Below, piece by piece: positions 5,704 to 13,123 of a stretch of DNA of 13,419 nucleotides. Position 1 is the stretch's first letter, and each line of letters opens with the position of its first letter. The stretch comes from Candidatus Omnitrophota bacterium. Its GTDB lineage: Bacteria > Omnitrophota > Koll11 > Gygaellales > JAQTUY01. The notes under the pieces are model-generated. The model had not been told where the DNA came from, did not search any database, and was given only the letters and a program-made list of their open reading frames with translations. The DNA lies in assembly GCA_028707105.1 (NCBI GenBank), contig JAQTUY010000030.1, positions 1,918 to 15,336 of the forward strand. Direction: 5' to 3'. Both the position numbers and the translations under genes were made by a program.

Positions 5704-6886
5704 AGTCGTATTACCCATAGGTCCTTATCATCCCCTGCAGGAAGAGCCGGAATTTTTCCGCTTATATGTAGAAGGAGAGCGGGTCGTTGATATTGATATC
5801 GTCATCGGATATATGCACCGCGGTATCGAGAAACTTTCCGAATCCAAGCATTATGACCAGTCGGCGTTCGCGGTCGAGCGTATCTGCGGGATATGTTCTA
5901 ACAGTCATCCGTTCGCGTATGTCCTGGCGGTGGAAAATGTGATAAAGCTGGAGGTTCCCGAAAGGGCTTCCTATATCCGTACCATTATTGCCGAACTGGA
6001 GAGGCTGCACAGCCATCTTTTATGGCTGGGATTGGCCGGGCATTTTATCGGTTATAATACCGTCTGGATGTGGGCCTGGAAATACCGCGAACCGGTCCTG
6101 GATATTTTTGAATTTATAACCGGAAACCGCCAGCATTACGGGATGATGAAGATCGGCGGGGTAAGAAGGGATATCGAGGATAAAGACATCCCGCAGATCA
6201 GGAAAATGGTAGACGGATTAAAACCGGCCCTGGATATGTTCAAAGGCGCGATCATGGATGACCCGGTGATAAAAGCCAGGCTAAAGGGCGTGGGGATATT
6301 GACCAGGCAGCAGGTAATAGACTGGTGCGTGGTCGGGCCGACTGCCCGGGCTTCGGGAGTAAATATTGATGTGCGCAGAGATGAGCCTTATGGCGCGTAT
6401 GATAAAGTGAACTGGAATGTCATTGTTGAAAATGACGGGGATATACTGGCTAAGACGATAGTGAGGATCCTGGAGATGTATGAATCGGTAAGTATCATCC
6501 GTCAGTGCCTGGATAAGATGCCCAAGGGGCCGTTTGACGCTAATTTCCAGGATGTCCTTGCCGGCGAAGGGATCGGCAGGGTCGAGGCGCCGCGAGGGGA
6601 ATGTTTTCATTATATCCGTTCCGACGGCACCAACCGTCCGGTCAGGCACAAGATCCGCGCCCCCAGTTATATGAACGTGGCTTCGGATAAAGTCGGAGCG
6701 GTAGGCTATACGATTTCCGACGCCACGCTTACCCTGGCGGCTGTGGACCCGTGTTATTGCTGTACTGAAAGAACGACAGTCATTAACAAGCCGGATAACA
6801 GAAAAATAATGAACGGATGGGACCTGGTTAAGCTTTCTCAGGAAAAGACCGCCCGGATCCGCAAGGAAATGAAGCTAGATGAATAA
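5687..6886 (+). CDS. Group 4 [NiFe] hydrogenase large (catalytic) subunit, MbhL/EchE-like
   Basis: A 399-residue catalytic subunit related to NuoD that keeps both nickel-binding pairs: L1 is ERICGICSNSHP (C67-x2-C70) and L2 is DPCYCCTERTTV (C356-x2-C359). NuoD lacks these cysteines, so this protein should bind the [NiFe] centre and reduce protons or oxidise H2. The DPCxxCTxR form of L2 is typical of group 4 membrane-bound hydrogenases. The N-terminal LPIGPYHP is the usual start of the family. About 37 residues follow L2 (after R362), with no obvious protease-cleavage His as in group 1 enzymes. An extra cysteine (C358) sits between the L2 ligands. Alternative M3 would shorten the N-terminus by two residues. 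Placement in subgroup 4d, 4e or 4g cannot be settled by eye; the attached Mrp genes favour an Mbh-like (4d) relation. Confidence 0.95.
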   Translation: MNMSHKVVLPIGPYHPLQEEPEFFRLYVEGERVVDIDIVIGYMHRGIEKLSESKHYDQSAFAVERICGICSNSHPFAYVLAVENVIKLEVPERASYIRTIIAELERLHSHLLWLGLAGHFIGYNTVWMWAWKYREPVLDIFEFITGNRQHYGMMKIGGVRRDIEDKDIPQIRKMVDGLKPALDMFKGAIMDDPVIKARLKGVGILTRQQVIDWCVVGPTARASGVNIDVRRDEPYGAYDKVNWNVIVENDGDILAKTIVRILEMYESVSIIRQCLDKMPKGPFDANFQDVLAGEGIGRVEAPRGECFHYIRSDGTNRPVRHKIRAPSYMNVASDKVGAVGYTISDATLTLAAVDPCYCCTERTTVINKPDNRKIMNGWDLVKLSQEKTARIRKEMKLDE

Positions 6887-8555
6887 TTTTTTATCTTATC
6901 CTTATTTTTTAGCTGATAAATTAAGCGGATTCACGGGCTTAGGGATAGTGGTGATATTTTTTCTTATCCTGCTTTATTCTTTTAAGTTCATGTCCGGCCG
7001 TCCGGACATCGCCCGTTATTACATTTGCATTATTATGACGGCCATAGCCGCGCTGGGCGCGGTTTTTTCCAATAATTTCATTATCCTGCTTGTATTCTGG
7101 GGGTTCCTGGGCCTATTACTGTATCTTCTTATCAACAACGGCGATGATGCCTCGCGCGCCGCGGCCAAGAAGGCGCTCATCGTGGTCGGCGGCACCGACG
7201 CGCTGATGATACTGGGTGTGGGGATCATTTATTATTATACCCAGACTTTTCAAATGGACCTTATTCGGCTTGAATTTAGCAACGGCTTGATAGTCCTGGC
7301 TTACCTGTGTATCGCCTCAGCCTGTTTTGCCAAGGCCGGGGTGATGCCTTTTCATTCCTGGATACCGGATACTTCCGTGTCCGCGCCGCTTCCCGTAGTA
7401 ACATATCTTCCGGCGGCGCTGGATAAATTTCTGGGGATATATCTTTTGGCGCGGGTAACGCTGGGCATGTTTGTGATGAACGATGCGCTTAACATCCTGC
7501 TTATGGCAGTCGGCTGCGTGACTATAGTCGCGGCCGTTATGATGGCGCTTGTGCAAAATAATTTAAAGAAGCTCCTGGGTTATTCTACCATATCCCAGGT
7601 TGGCTATATGGTTTTGGGTATCGGCACGGGCCTTCCCGCAGGTATTGCCGGCGGGCTCTTCCATATGTTTAACCACGTAATATATAAAGCCTGTTTGTTC
7701 TTCAGTATCGGCAATGTCGAGTATAGCGCTAAGAGCAGTCAAATGGATGAACTGGGGGGGCTTTCCCGGTTCATGCCGTTGACTTGGATCGGATGTTTAA
7801 TTGCTGTTTTTTCCATATCGGGTATTCCGCCTTTAAACGGTTTTATTTCTAAATGGATGATCTATCAGGGGTTGGTCGGGCATTTGAGCGCTTCCAACCC
7901 GGCCTTGCGTTATGCCGCGGTAGCATGTCTTGTAGCGGCGATGGCGGGTTCCGCTTTTACCCTGGCGGTTTTTATGAAAATGATCTATGCCGTGTTCCTT
8001 GGCCGTCCGCGCAATGTCGGGGAGGGGGCGTTGAGAGAAGTCTCCTGGTCTATGTGGCTGCCCGGTATTTTTCTGGCGGTTCTTTGTATAGTTTTTGGTG
8101 TTTTTGCCTTTGCCCTACCCTTGAAATATTTCATTTTTCCCGCAGTTTCGATCTACCTGCCGGTAAAGGCGCAGAGTTTATCGGGCTCTTGGTCACCGAT
8201 CCTGGCAAGCGTCCTGTTGTTTTTAGGTTTGTTGATCGGATATATCATCTTTAGGTTCGGCCGCCTGAAAGTAGAACTGCGCCGGGATAGCGCGTATACC
8301 GGCTGCGAAAGCGTGCCGCAGGGCCAGGAGAATACCGTTACCGGAACGGAATTTTATAATACGGTCAAAGAGATGGGATTGTTGAGCAGGATCTACCGTA
8401 TGGCCGAGCGGGGATCTTTCGACATCTACGAACAGGCCAAGGGTATATTCAGCGTCTCTAACCTGTTAAGGCGTTTACATAACGGGGTTTTGCCTACCTA
8501 TATAGTATGGATGTTACTGGGTATGGGCGGGCTTTTTTTTGTGTTGATGAGGTAA
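6879..8555 (+). CDS. Antiporter-like membrane subunit, split MrpA N-terminal part / NuoL-like (second antiporter, H')
   Basis: A 558-residue protein with about 14-16 membrane segments from the NuoL/M/N-MrpA/D family, proposed to move H+ or Na+. Conserved pieces include AKAGVMPFHSWIPD (151-164, TM7 Lys K152), K183 in the TM8 region, GGLFHMFNHVIYK (258-270), SISGIPPLNGFISKW (312-326, K325) and the lysine pair 230-231. The TM5 site reads FWGFLG (73-78), where MrpA has FWE and NuoL has WEG, so the key glutamate is replaced by Gly75. From about 460 on there is a polar, amphipathic stretch and a last membrane segment (about 540-556), reminiscent of the lateral-helix/anchor piece of NuoL or MbhI. 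It is followed by the MrpA C-terminal gene, then mrpB-G-like genes, so it takes the place of MrpA's antiporter domain. Confidence 0.88.
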   Translation: MNNFLSYPYFLADKLSGFTGLGIVVIFFLILLYSFKFMSGRPDIARYYICIIMTAIAALGAVFSNNFIILLVFWGFLGLLLYLLINNGDDASRAAAKKALIVVGGTDALMILGVGIIYYYTQTFQMDLIRLEFSNGLIVLAYLCIASACFAKAGVMPFHSWIPDTSVSAPLPVVTYLPAALDKFLGIYLLARVTLGMFVMNDALNILLMAVGCVTIVAAVMMALVQNNLKKLLGYSTISQVGYMVLGIGTGLPAGIAGGLFHMFNHVIYKACLFFSIGNVEYSAKSSQMDELGGLSRFMPLTWIGCLIAVFSISGIPPLNGFISKWMIYQGLVGHLSASNPALRYAAVACLVAAMAGSAFTLAVFMKMIYAVFLGRPRNVGEGALREVSWSMWLPGIFLAVLCIVFGVFAFALPLKYFIFPAVSIYLPVKAQSLSGSWSPILASVLLFLGLLIGYIIFRFGRLKVELRRDSAYTGCESVPQGQENTVTGTEFYNTVKEMGLLSRIYRMAERGSFDIYEQAKGIFSVSNLLRRLHNGVLPTYIVWMLLGMGGLFFVLMR

Positions 8556-8562
8556 GGCATAT

Positions 8563-9087
8563 ATGGAATTACATTTGATCTTGATATTCATGATCATTGC
8601 CGCAATTGTCGCGGTGGTGATGAAGGATTTGATCTCCAGCCTGATCGCGCTAAGCGCCGCCGGCTTAGGGTTATCCCTGGCGTTCCTGATCTTAAAGGCG
8701 CCGAATCTGGCAATAACTCAGCTGGTAGTGGAGATCCTGGTCATTATCATCCTTATACGCGCCACTATCCGGAGGGACCTGCCGCGGGTGATCGACGGAC
8801 GCTGGGTTTTTAATACTTCGGCCACGCTCCTGTTTATCGCTTGTTTTCTGGTATTCGGGTACCTGGCGTTAAAAGAGCTCCCCGATTTCGGAGAGCCGGC
8901 AATGAGGGTTTCCGCCGGATACATCCTTGGCGGTTTTGAAAAGACCGGCGCCGGCAATATCGTCAACGCCATTACCTCAAGCTTCAGGAGCTATGACGCC
9001 CTGGGAGAAGCGGCTGTGCTTTTCGCCGCTATTATCGGGCTGCTGGCTATCACCAGAAAAGCCGGGAGGGTCCGTCATGAAAAATGA
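8563..9087 (+). CDS. MrpA C-terminal-type subunit, MbhD-MbhE fusion (DUF4040 plus MbhE domain)
   Basis: A 174-residue membrane protein with about five to six segments. The first half (about 1-75) is the DUF4040/MbhD domain, with LISSLIALSAAGLGLSLAFL and APNLAITQLVVEIL (46-59). The second half matches MbhE, the last piece of MrpA, with GAGNIVNAITSSFRSYDALGE (129-149) followed by a hydrophobic helix. In bacterial MrpA these are fused to the antiporter domain; in archaeal Mbh they are two genes. Here they are fused to each other but separate from the antiporter gene. It overlaps the MrpB-like gene by 11 bases. The role is structural and in the ion path of the Mrp arm (known for the family). Confidence 0.9.
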   Translation: MELHLILIFMIIAAIVAVVMKDLISSLIALSAAGLGLSLAFLILKAPNLAITQLVVEILVIIILIRATIRRDLPRVIDGRWVFNTSATLLFIACFLVFGYLALKELPDFGEPAMRVSAGYILGGFEKTGAGNIVNAITSSFRSYDALGEAAVLFAAIIGLLAITRKAGRVRHEK

Positions 9088-9508
9088 AACCGGGATGACC
9101 CTTATAGTCAAGACCGTAACCCGCCTTACTACGGGCCTGATAATGATCTATGGCATATATATCATCCTTCATGGGCATGTCAGCCCGGGCGGGGGTTTTG
9201 CCGGAGGAGTTATCATCGCGCTTTCCCTGATCCATCTGGTCCTGGCTTTCGGTAAAGACGCCCTGGGGCGCAAGTTTACTATAGAGCGGGGAGTCTTTCT
9301 GATGAGCCTGGGCGCGCTCGTATATTTAGTTTACTCTGCGGCAGGGTTTATGGGCAAGTACCAGGTCCCCGAGGGCACGGCAGGTTCCGGGATCTTCAAC
9401 ACCGGCCTTATACCGCTGGGTGATATTTCGCTGGGGCTGTTGGCAGGGATAGGCCTGTTCGTTATATTTATGCTGCTGGTATCATTGACAGACAGGGAGG
9501 AGAAGTAA
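9077..9508 (+). CDS. MrpB/MbhF-like antiporter subunit
   Basis: A 143-residue membrane protein of the MnhB/MrpB family with about four hydrophobic segments. The signature GHVSPGGGFAGGVI (33-46) is diagnostic. The start is ATG 9077, preceded by GGGAGGG (9064-9070) with a 6-base gap. A longer open frame reaching back to 8927 runs out of frame through the MrpA C-terminal gene and was not used. A soluble loop lies between about 100 and 122, before the last helix. It is part of the Mrp ion-translocating arm, and the MrpC-like gene follows after one base. Confidence 0.92.
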   Translation: MKNETGMTLIVKTVTRLTTGLIMIYGIYIILHGHVSPGGGFAGGVIIALSLIHLVLAFGKDALGRKFTIERGVFLMSLGALVYLVYSAAGFMGKYQVPEGTAGSGIFNTGLIPLGDISLGLLAGIGLFVIFMLLVSLTDREEK

Positions 9509-9509
9509 A

Positions 9510-9848
9510 TTGAGCCTGTATTTCTTGTGTTTTATATTATTTTGCGCGGGGCTTTATGCCGTCTTGAGGAAGCGTAATATCATCAAGATAATCATCGGCA
9601 TAGGTATAATCGAGTACGCTGTAAACCTGTTCATTATTTTGCTCGGTTACCGCCTGCAGGGCCGCGCTCCTATATTGTCAGGGGACCAGGAGGTCCTGAA
9701 CATGGTCGACCCTCTGCCTCAAGCGATGGTCTTGACCACTATTGTTGTCGGGCTGGCAGTGGTGGTTATTTTAACCGGCCTGGCTATCAGGATCTATGAA
9801 AAATACGGTACTTTTGATATTACTAAAATACGCAGGTTAAGAGGATGA
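9510..9848 (+). CDS. MrpC/MbhG-like antiporter subunit (NuoK family)
   Basis: A 112-residue protein with three membrane segments, the MrpC/NuoK fold. The MrpC signature DPLPQAMVLTTIVV (67-80) is present, as is the helix-2 IGIIEYAVNLFIILLG with Glu35. The start is a TTG at 9510, supported by GGGAGGAG (9495-9502) 7 bases upstream; no ATG is available before the first helix. In Mrp and Mbh, MrpC sits between the antiporter-like subunits and the NuoH-like side. It overlaps the next gene by 4 bases. Confidence 0.92.
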   Translation: MSLYFLCFILFCAGLYAVLRKRNIIKIIIGIGIIEYAVNLFIILLGYRLQGRAPILSGDQEVLNMVDPLPQAMVLTTIVVGLAVVVILTGLAIRIYEKYGTFDITKIRRLRG

Positions 9849-11335
9849 CAATACTTCCTTTTTTTATTATTATTCCGTTGGCCGGCGCTTTCTTATCGGC
9901 GCTGCTGGGCAGGCGCGTGAAATTATCCAGCGACGCTGCGGCGGTCCTTTCATGCGCAGCGCTGGTGCTCTTATCGTTTAATGTCATCAAGCTGGCCGGC
10001 GCGCATAAGTTTTTAGCCTATAACCTGGGCGGATGGATGCCTCCGCTGGGCTTGAGTTTAGCTCTTGACGGGCTGTCTTCCCTGATCCTCGTGGCAGTAA
10101 ATCTGGTGAGCCTTATGGCTGCCGTTTACGCCGTCAGTTATATGCGTATATACACGGAGAAATGGAAATTCTTTTCGCTCTTCTTGCTGATGCTGGCGGG
10201 GATGAACGGGGTGGTCTTAAGCTCCGATATGTTTAACCTCTATGTGTTTTTGGAGGTGGCTTCAATATCCGGTTATGCCCTGGTCGCCTTCGGGACCGAA
10301 CCTGAAGACCTGGAAGCTGCTTTTAAATATGCCGTTATGGGTTCGCTGGCCTCTATTTTTATATTACTGGGGATCGCGCTTCTTTACGGTTATACCTCGA
10401 CGTTGAACATGGCGGATATATCCGTGGCGTTGTCCTCCAGGCCCCGCGGCACACTTGTAGGGTTTGTGTCGGTGCTTTTCCTGGCGGGGTTTGGCTTGAA
10501 GGCGGCGCTGGTGCCCTTCCATGCCTGGCTGCCGGACGCCCATTCATCCGCGCCTTCGCCCGTTTCGGCGGTGCTCTCCGGGGTATTTATCAAGACCTTG
10601 GGTATATACGCGATGATGAGGGTATTTTTTAACGTCTTAGGTATTTCCGATAAAGTCCTTTTGATCCTGATGGTGCTGGGAGTCCTCTCTATGGTCGCCG
10701 GGGCGCTGCTGGCGATCATACAGAATGATATCAAGAGGATGTTCGCCTATTCCAGTATCAGCCAGGTGGGGTATATTATTTTTGCCCTGGGGATCGGAAC
10801 GCCCCTGGCCCTGCTGGGAGGCTTGTTCCATCTTTTTAATCACGCCATGTTTAAATCCTTGTTATTCTTGGATGCCGGCGCTATTGAATATTCAACCGGC
10901 AAGCGCTCTTTGGAAAAATTAGGAGGGCTTAGTTCAAAACTAAAGGTAACCGGCTTTACCAGTCTGATAGGCTCAATGAGCATATCAGGTATTCCTCCTT
11001 TGGCGGGATTCTGGAGTAAGCTGATCATTATTATTGCCGCCTTGCAGAGCGGGTATTTCGGTTTCGCCTCGATCGCCGTGATAGTAAGCATTATTACTTT
11101 GGCATATTATACTAAATTTCAGACCTTTGCTTTCTACGGAAAGCTGGATGAGGCCTATTCGTATATCAAAGAAGCAGCCTTGAGCATGAAAGTATCGATG
11201 CTGGCTTTAAGCCTTATCTGTATTGCCGGCGGGCTTTTATTATTGCCTTCGATGCGTCCTTTCCTGCAGTCGGCGGCGGATGTGCTTTCTAACGGCAGCG
11301 GGTACGCCGGCGCGTTTTTTGGAGCGGTGAAATGA
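9845..11335 (+). CDS. MrpD/MbhH-like proton- or cation-translocating antiporter subunit
   Basis: A 496-residue protein with about 14 membrane segments of the MrpD/NuoN type. Unlike the first antiporter gene it keeps the full set of channel residues: Glu137 in YVFLEVASISGY (TM5), Lys219 in GFGLKAALVPFHAWLPD (TM7), Lys250 in SGVFIKTLGIY (TM8) and Lys392 in AGFWSKL (TM12). E137 and K219 are at the same numbers as the essential residues known in Bacillus MrpD. GGLFHLFNHAMFKSLLFL (325-342) is also conserved. It starts within the end of the MrpC-like gene, with AAGAGG lying very close to the ATG. It is the most likely active ion-translocating subunit of the complex. Confidence 0.94.
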   Translation: MTILPFFIIIPLAGAFLSALLGRRVKLSSDAAAVLSCAALVLLSFNVIKLAGAHKFLAYNLGGWMPPLGLSLALDGLSSLILVAVNLVSLMAAVYAVSYMRIYTEKWKFFSLFLLMLAGMNGVVLSSDMFNLYVFLEVASISGYALVAFGTEPEDLEAAFKYAVMGSLASIFILLGIALLYGYTSTLNMADISVALSSRPRGTLVGFVSVLFLAGFGLKAALVPFHAWLPDAHSSAPSPVSAVLSGVFIKTLGIYAMMRVFFNVLGISDKVLLILMVLGVLSMVAGALLAIIQNDIKRMFAYSSISQVGYIIFALGIGTPLALLGGLFHLFNHAMFKSLLFLDAGAIEYSTGKRSLEKLGGLSSKLKVTGFTSLIGSMSISGIPPLAGFWSKLIIIIAALQSGYFGFASIAVIVSIITLAYYTKFQTFAFYGKLDEAYSYIKEAALSMKVSMLALSLICIAGGLLLLPSMRPFLQSAADVLSNGSGYAGAFFGAVK

Positions 11336-11829
11336 TAAAGAGAAGATCGATCTTGTTTGCGCTCGCGGCGATCGTCTGGCTATTGCTGAATTGGCCGGTG
11401 ACCCCCGGGCGCCTTATTGCGGCGGCGCTGGTGGGTATTTTTGTTGCTTGGATAAGCGGCAGGTTGTTCGGTCCTTTATCCCAGGCCCCGGTCGGACTGA
11501 AACGGGTGGTCTGGTTTTTCTGCTATTTTTTCGTTTTTATCTGGGAGTGCGTAAAAGCGAATGTCGACAGCGCCCTGCGCCTTTTGCGCCCGGTCGTGCC
11601 CATCAACCCGGGGATCGTCAAGGTCAAGACCGCCTTACGTTCGGACGCTGGCCTGACCTTCCTGGCTAATTCCATCACCCTTAAACCCGGGACAATGACG
11701 GTCGATGTCGATAAAGAGAACGGTTTCCTGTACGTGCATTGGGCGGATGTCAAAAGCGAGGATATCCAGAAAGCCACTGAGTTGGTAGCGTCTAAGTTTG
11801 AAAGGATATTAAAGAGGATATTTGATTAA
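11332..11829 (+). CDS. MrpE/MbhA-like antiporter subunit
   Basis: A 165-residue protein with two to three N-terminal hydrophobic segments and a cytoplasmic C-terminal domain. The MrpE signature NSITLKPGTMTVDVD (113-127) followed by FLYVHW (132-137) is complete. It overlaps the MrpD-like gene by 4 bases and has a GGAG SD before the ATG. MrpE is needed for assembly and activity of Mrp antiporters. Length is normal. Confidence 0.92.
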   Translation: MIKRRSILFALAAIVWLLLNWPVTPGRLIAAALVGIFVAWISGRLFGPLSQAPVGLKRVVWFFCYFFVFIWECVKANVDSALRLLRPVVPINPGIVKVKTALRSDAGLTFLANSITLKPGTMTVDVDKENGFLYVHWADVKSEDIQKATELVASKFERILKRIFD

Positions 11830-11830
11830 A

Positions 11831-12190
11831 ATGAAAAATATTCGCTACATGGGAGGGCTGGTATTGATCGCGGCGGTATTCGCCCTGATCATTTTCTATC
11901 CTTTGCCGTCATTACTGGGATGGCAGTCGTTATTTTTGAAGAAGGCTTTTCTAGCTTTGCTCTTCTGCGGCTCATTCTGCCTTTGGCGCATCTTTAAGGG
12001 CCCGACCGCGGCGGATCGGATCGTCGCGCTGGATATACTGGGGATATTGATACTGGGTTTCTGCGCCATACTGGGTATCCCCACGGGCAGGGATTGGTAC
12101 ATCGATATAGGTATCGCCTGGGCGCTACAGAGTTTTATTTCGATCCTGGCGCTGGGTAAATACCTGGAGGGAAAACATTTTGATGATTGA
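11831..12190 (+). CDS. MrpF/MbhB-like antiporter subunit with extra N-terminal helix
   Basis: A 119-residue membrane protein. The MrpF core is residues about 38-112, with the signature IFKGPTAADRIVALDILG (54-71), including Asp62 and Asp68. Usual MrpF proteins are about 90 residues with three helices; here an additional hydrophobic helix (about 6-24, before YPLPSLLG) precedes the core. The ATG at 11831 lies one base after the MrpE stop. A TTG at 11822 is closer to the AGAGG SD (11813-11817) and would add three residues, so the start is not settled. Confidence 0.85.
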   Translation: MKNIRYMGGLVLIAAVFALIIFYPLPSLLGWQSLFLKKAFLALLFCGSFCLWRIFKGPTAADRIVALDILGILILGFCAILGIPTGRDWYIDIGIAWALQSFISILALGKYLEGKHFDD

Positions 12191-12509
12191 AATTATCAGT
12201 TTTGGGTTTATAATAGTAGGAATTACATTTGATTTTTTCGGATGTTTAGGTATAATCAGGTTTCCTGACGTTTATAATCGGCTGCATTCCTCGATAAAGT
12301 GCGTGACGCTGGGGACCTGCAGTATTTTACTGGGACTATTTATTGATAAGGGTTTTAGCGCCGCGGGGTTCAAGGCGCTTTTGTGTATCGCGTTTTTGTT
12401 ATTGACTGCTCCGGTTTCGGCGCACGTTCTTTCCCGCAGCGCGCACAGGTCCGGCGTAAAGTTATGGGAAAAGTCAGCCTGCGATAAATATGCCGAGGAG
12501 CAGAAATGA
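12183..12509 (+). CDS. MrpG/MbhC-like antiporter subunit
   Basis: A 108-residue protein with three membrane segments. The MrpG signature IIRFPDVYNRLHSSIKCVTLG (about 24-44) is complete. The start is taken as ATG 12183, overlapping the MrpF stop by 8 bases; a TTG one codon earlier (12180) has slightly better spacing from GGAGGG (12166-12171). The C-terminus (about 85-108) is polar and carries no motif. It completes a seven-subunit Mrp set in this operon. The NuoI-like gene starts within its last codons. Confidence 0.9.
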   Translation: MIEIISFGFIIVGITFDFFGCLGIIRFPDVYNRLHSSIKCVTLGTCSILLGLFIDKGFSAAGFKALLCIAFLLLTAPVSAHVLSRSAHRSGVKLWEKSACDKYAEEQK

Positions 12510-13102
12510 TCTACCCTAAATTACGCGAACTCAAAGAAGCGGTGCGGGCGCTGGTAAAAGGGCCTTATACGACCAGATTTCCGTTTAAGCCGCATACGCC
12601 TTTTCCCAGATTCAGGGGTAAGCCTAAGTTTTATCAGGATGATTGCGTGGGCTGCGGAGCCTGCAAGAATGTTTGCCCTGCCAAAGCGATAGATATGCAG
12701 GATATGGCCGGCAAGCGCTACCTTATGATACGCTACGACCGTTGTATTTTTTGCGGCCAATGCCAGGCGAATTGCCTGACCGGTAAAGGCATAATCTTAT
12801 CTCAGGAATTTGACCTGGCGACGACCGGCAGGAGGGAAGAATTAAAACAGAAGATCGCCAAGGACCTTGTGGTATGCCGCGATTGCGGGGAGGTCATCGG
12901 GCCCTACGATCAGATCAAATGGGTGGCTAATAAACTGGGGCCCCTGGCGTTTTCCAATACCACGCTTTTGCTTTTTTATTTGCGGCATCAGGGCCTGGCC
13001 ATCAAGGATGACGGCCAGCAGGACGATACGGATTTCGCGCGTTCGGACCGGATAAAGATAATTTGTCCGCGCTGCCGGCGCGAAGCAGTGATAAAATCGT
13101 AA
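12506..13102 (+). CDS. NuoI/HycF/MbhN-like ferredoxin subunit with C-terminal CxxC...CxxC
   Basis: A 198-residue iron-sulfur subunit that hands electrons to the small subunit of the hydrogenase. Two [4Fe-4S] motifs are seen: C47-x2-C50-x2-C53-x3-C57-P, and C80-x2-C83-x2-C86-x3-C90, where the usual proline after the last cysteine is leucine. The C-terminal part has a second pair of thiol sites, CRDC (124-127) and CPRC (187-190), a pattern also present in E. coli HycF/HyfH. They could bind zinc or iron, for example as a ribbon closing over the domain. It is separated from the other hydrogenase core genes by the whole Mrp cassette. A 4-base overlap with the MrpG-like gene and a GAGGAG SD support the start. 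It is the last gene of the operon as seen here. Confidence 0.9.
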   Translation: MIYPKLRELKEAVRALVKGPYTTRFPFKPHTPFPRFRGKPKFYQDDCVGCGACKNVCPAKAIDMQDMAGKRYLMIRYDRCIFCGQCQANCLTGKGIILSQEFDLATTGRREELKQKIAKDLVVCRDCGEVIGPYDQIKWVANKLGPLAFSNTTLLLFYLRHQGLAIKDDGQQDDTDFARSDRIKIICPRCRREAVIKS

Positions 13103-13123
13103 GTAACAATATCCCAGCAGGAC

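Noticed and set aside
5687..6886. Reading the large subunit as NuoD of respiratory complex I
   Set aside because: Both nickel-binding CxxC motifs are present, NuoE/F/G genes are absent, and L2 is of the DPCxxCTxR hydrogenase type.
7853..8254. Alternative + strand frame within the first antiporter gene
   Set aside because: It is a frame-shifted shadow of a conserved membrane protein, with no SD and no recognisable motif. Likewise 10725-10922, 11391-11669 and 12867-13055.
8927..9076. Long upstream extension of the MrpB-like gene
   Set aside because: It overlaps the MrpA C-terminal gene in another frame; the ATG at 9077 has a good SD and gives the normal MrpB length.
3932..13102. Mbx-type sulfane reductase, suggested by two antiporter subunits
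   Set aside because: Mbx large subunits lack the complete set of nickel ligands; here L1 and L2 are intact.
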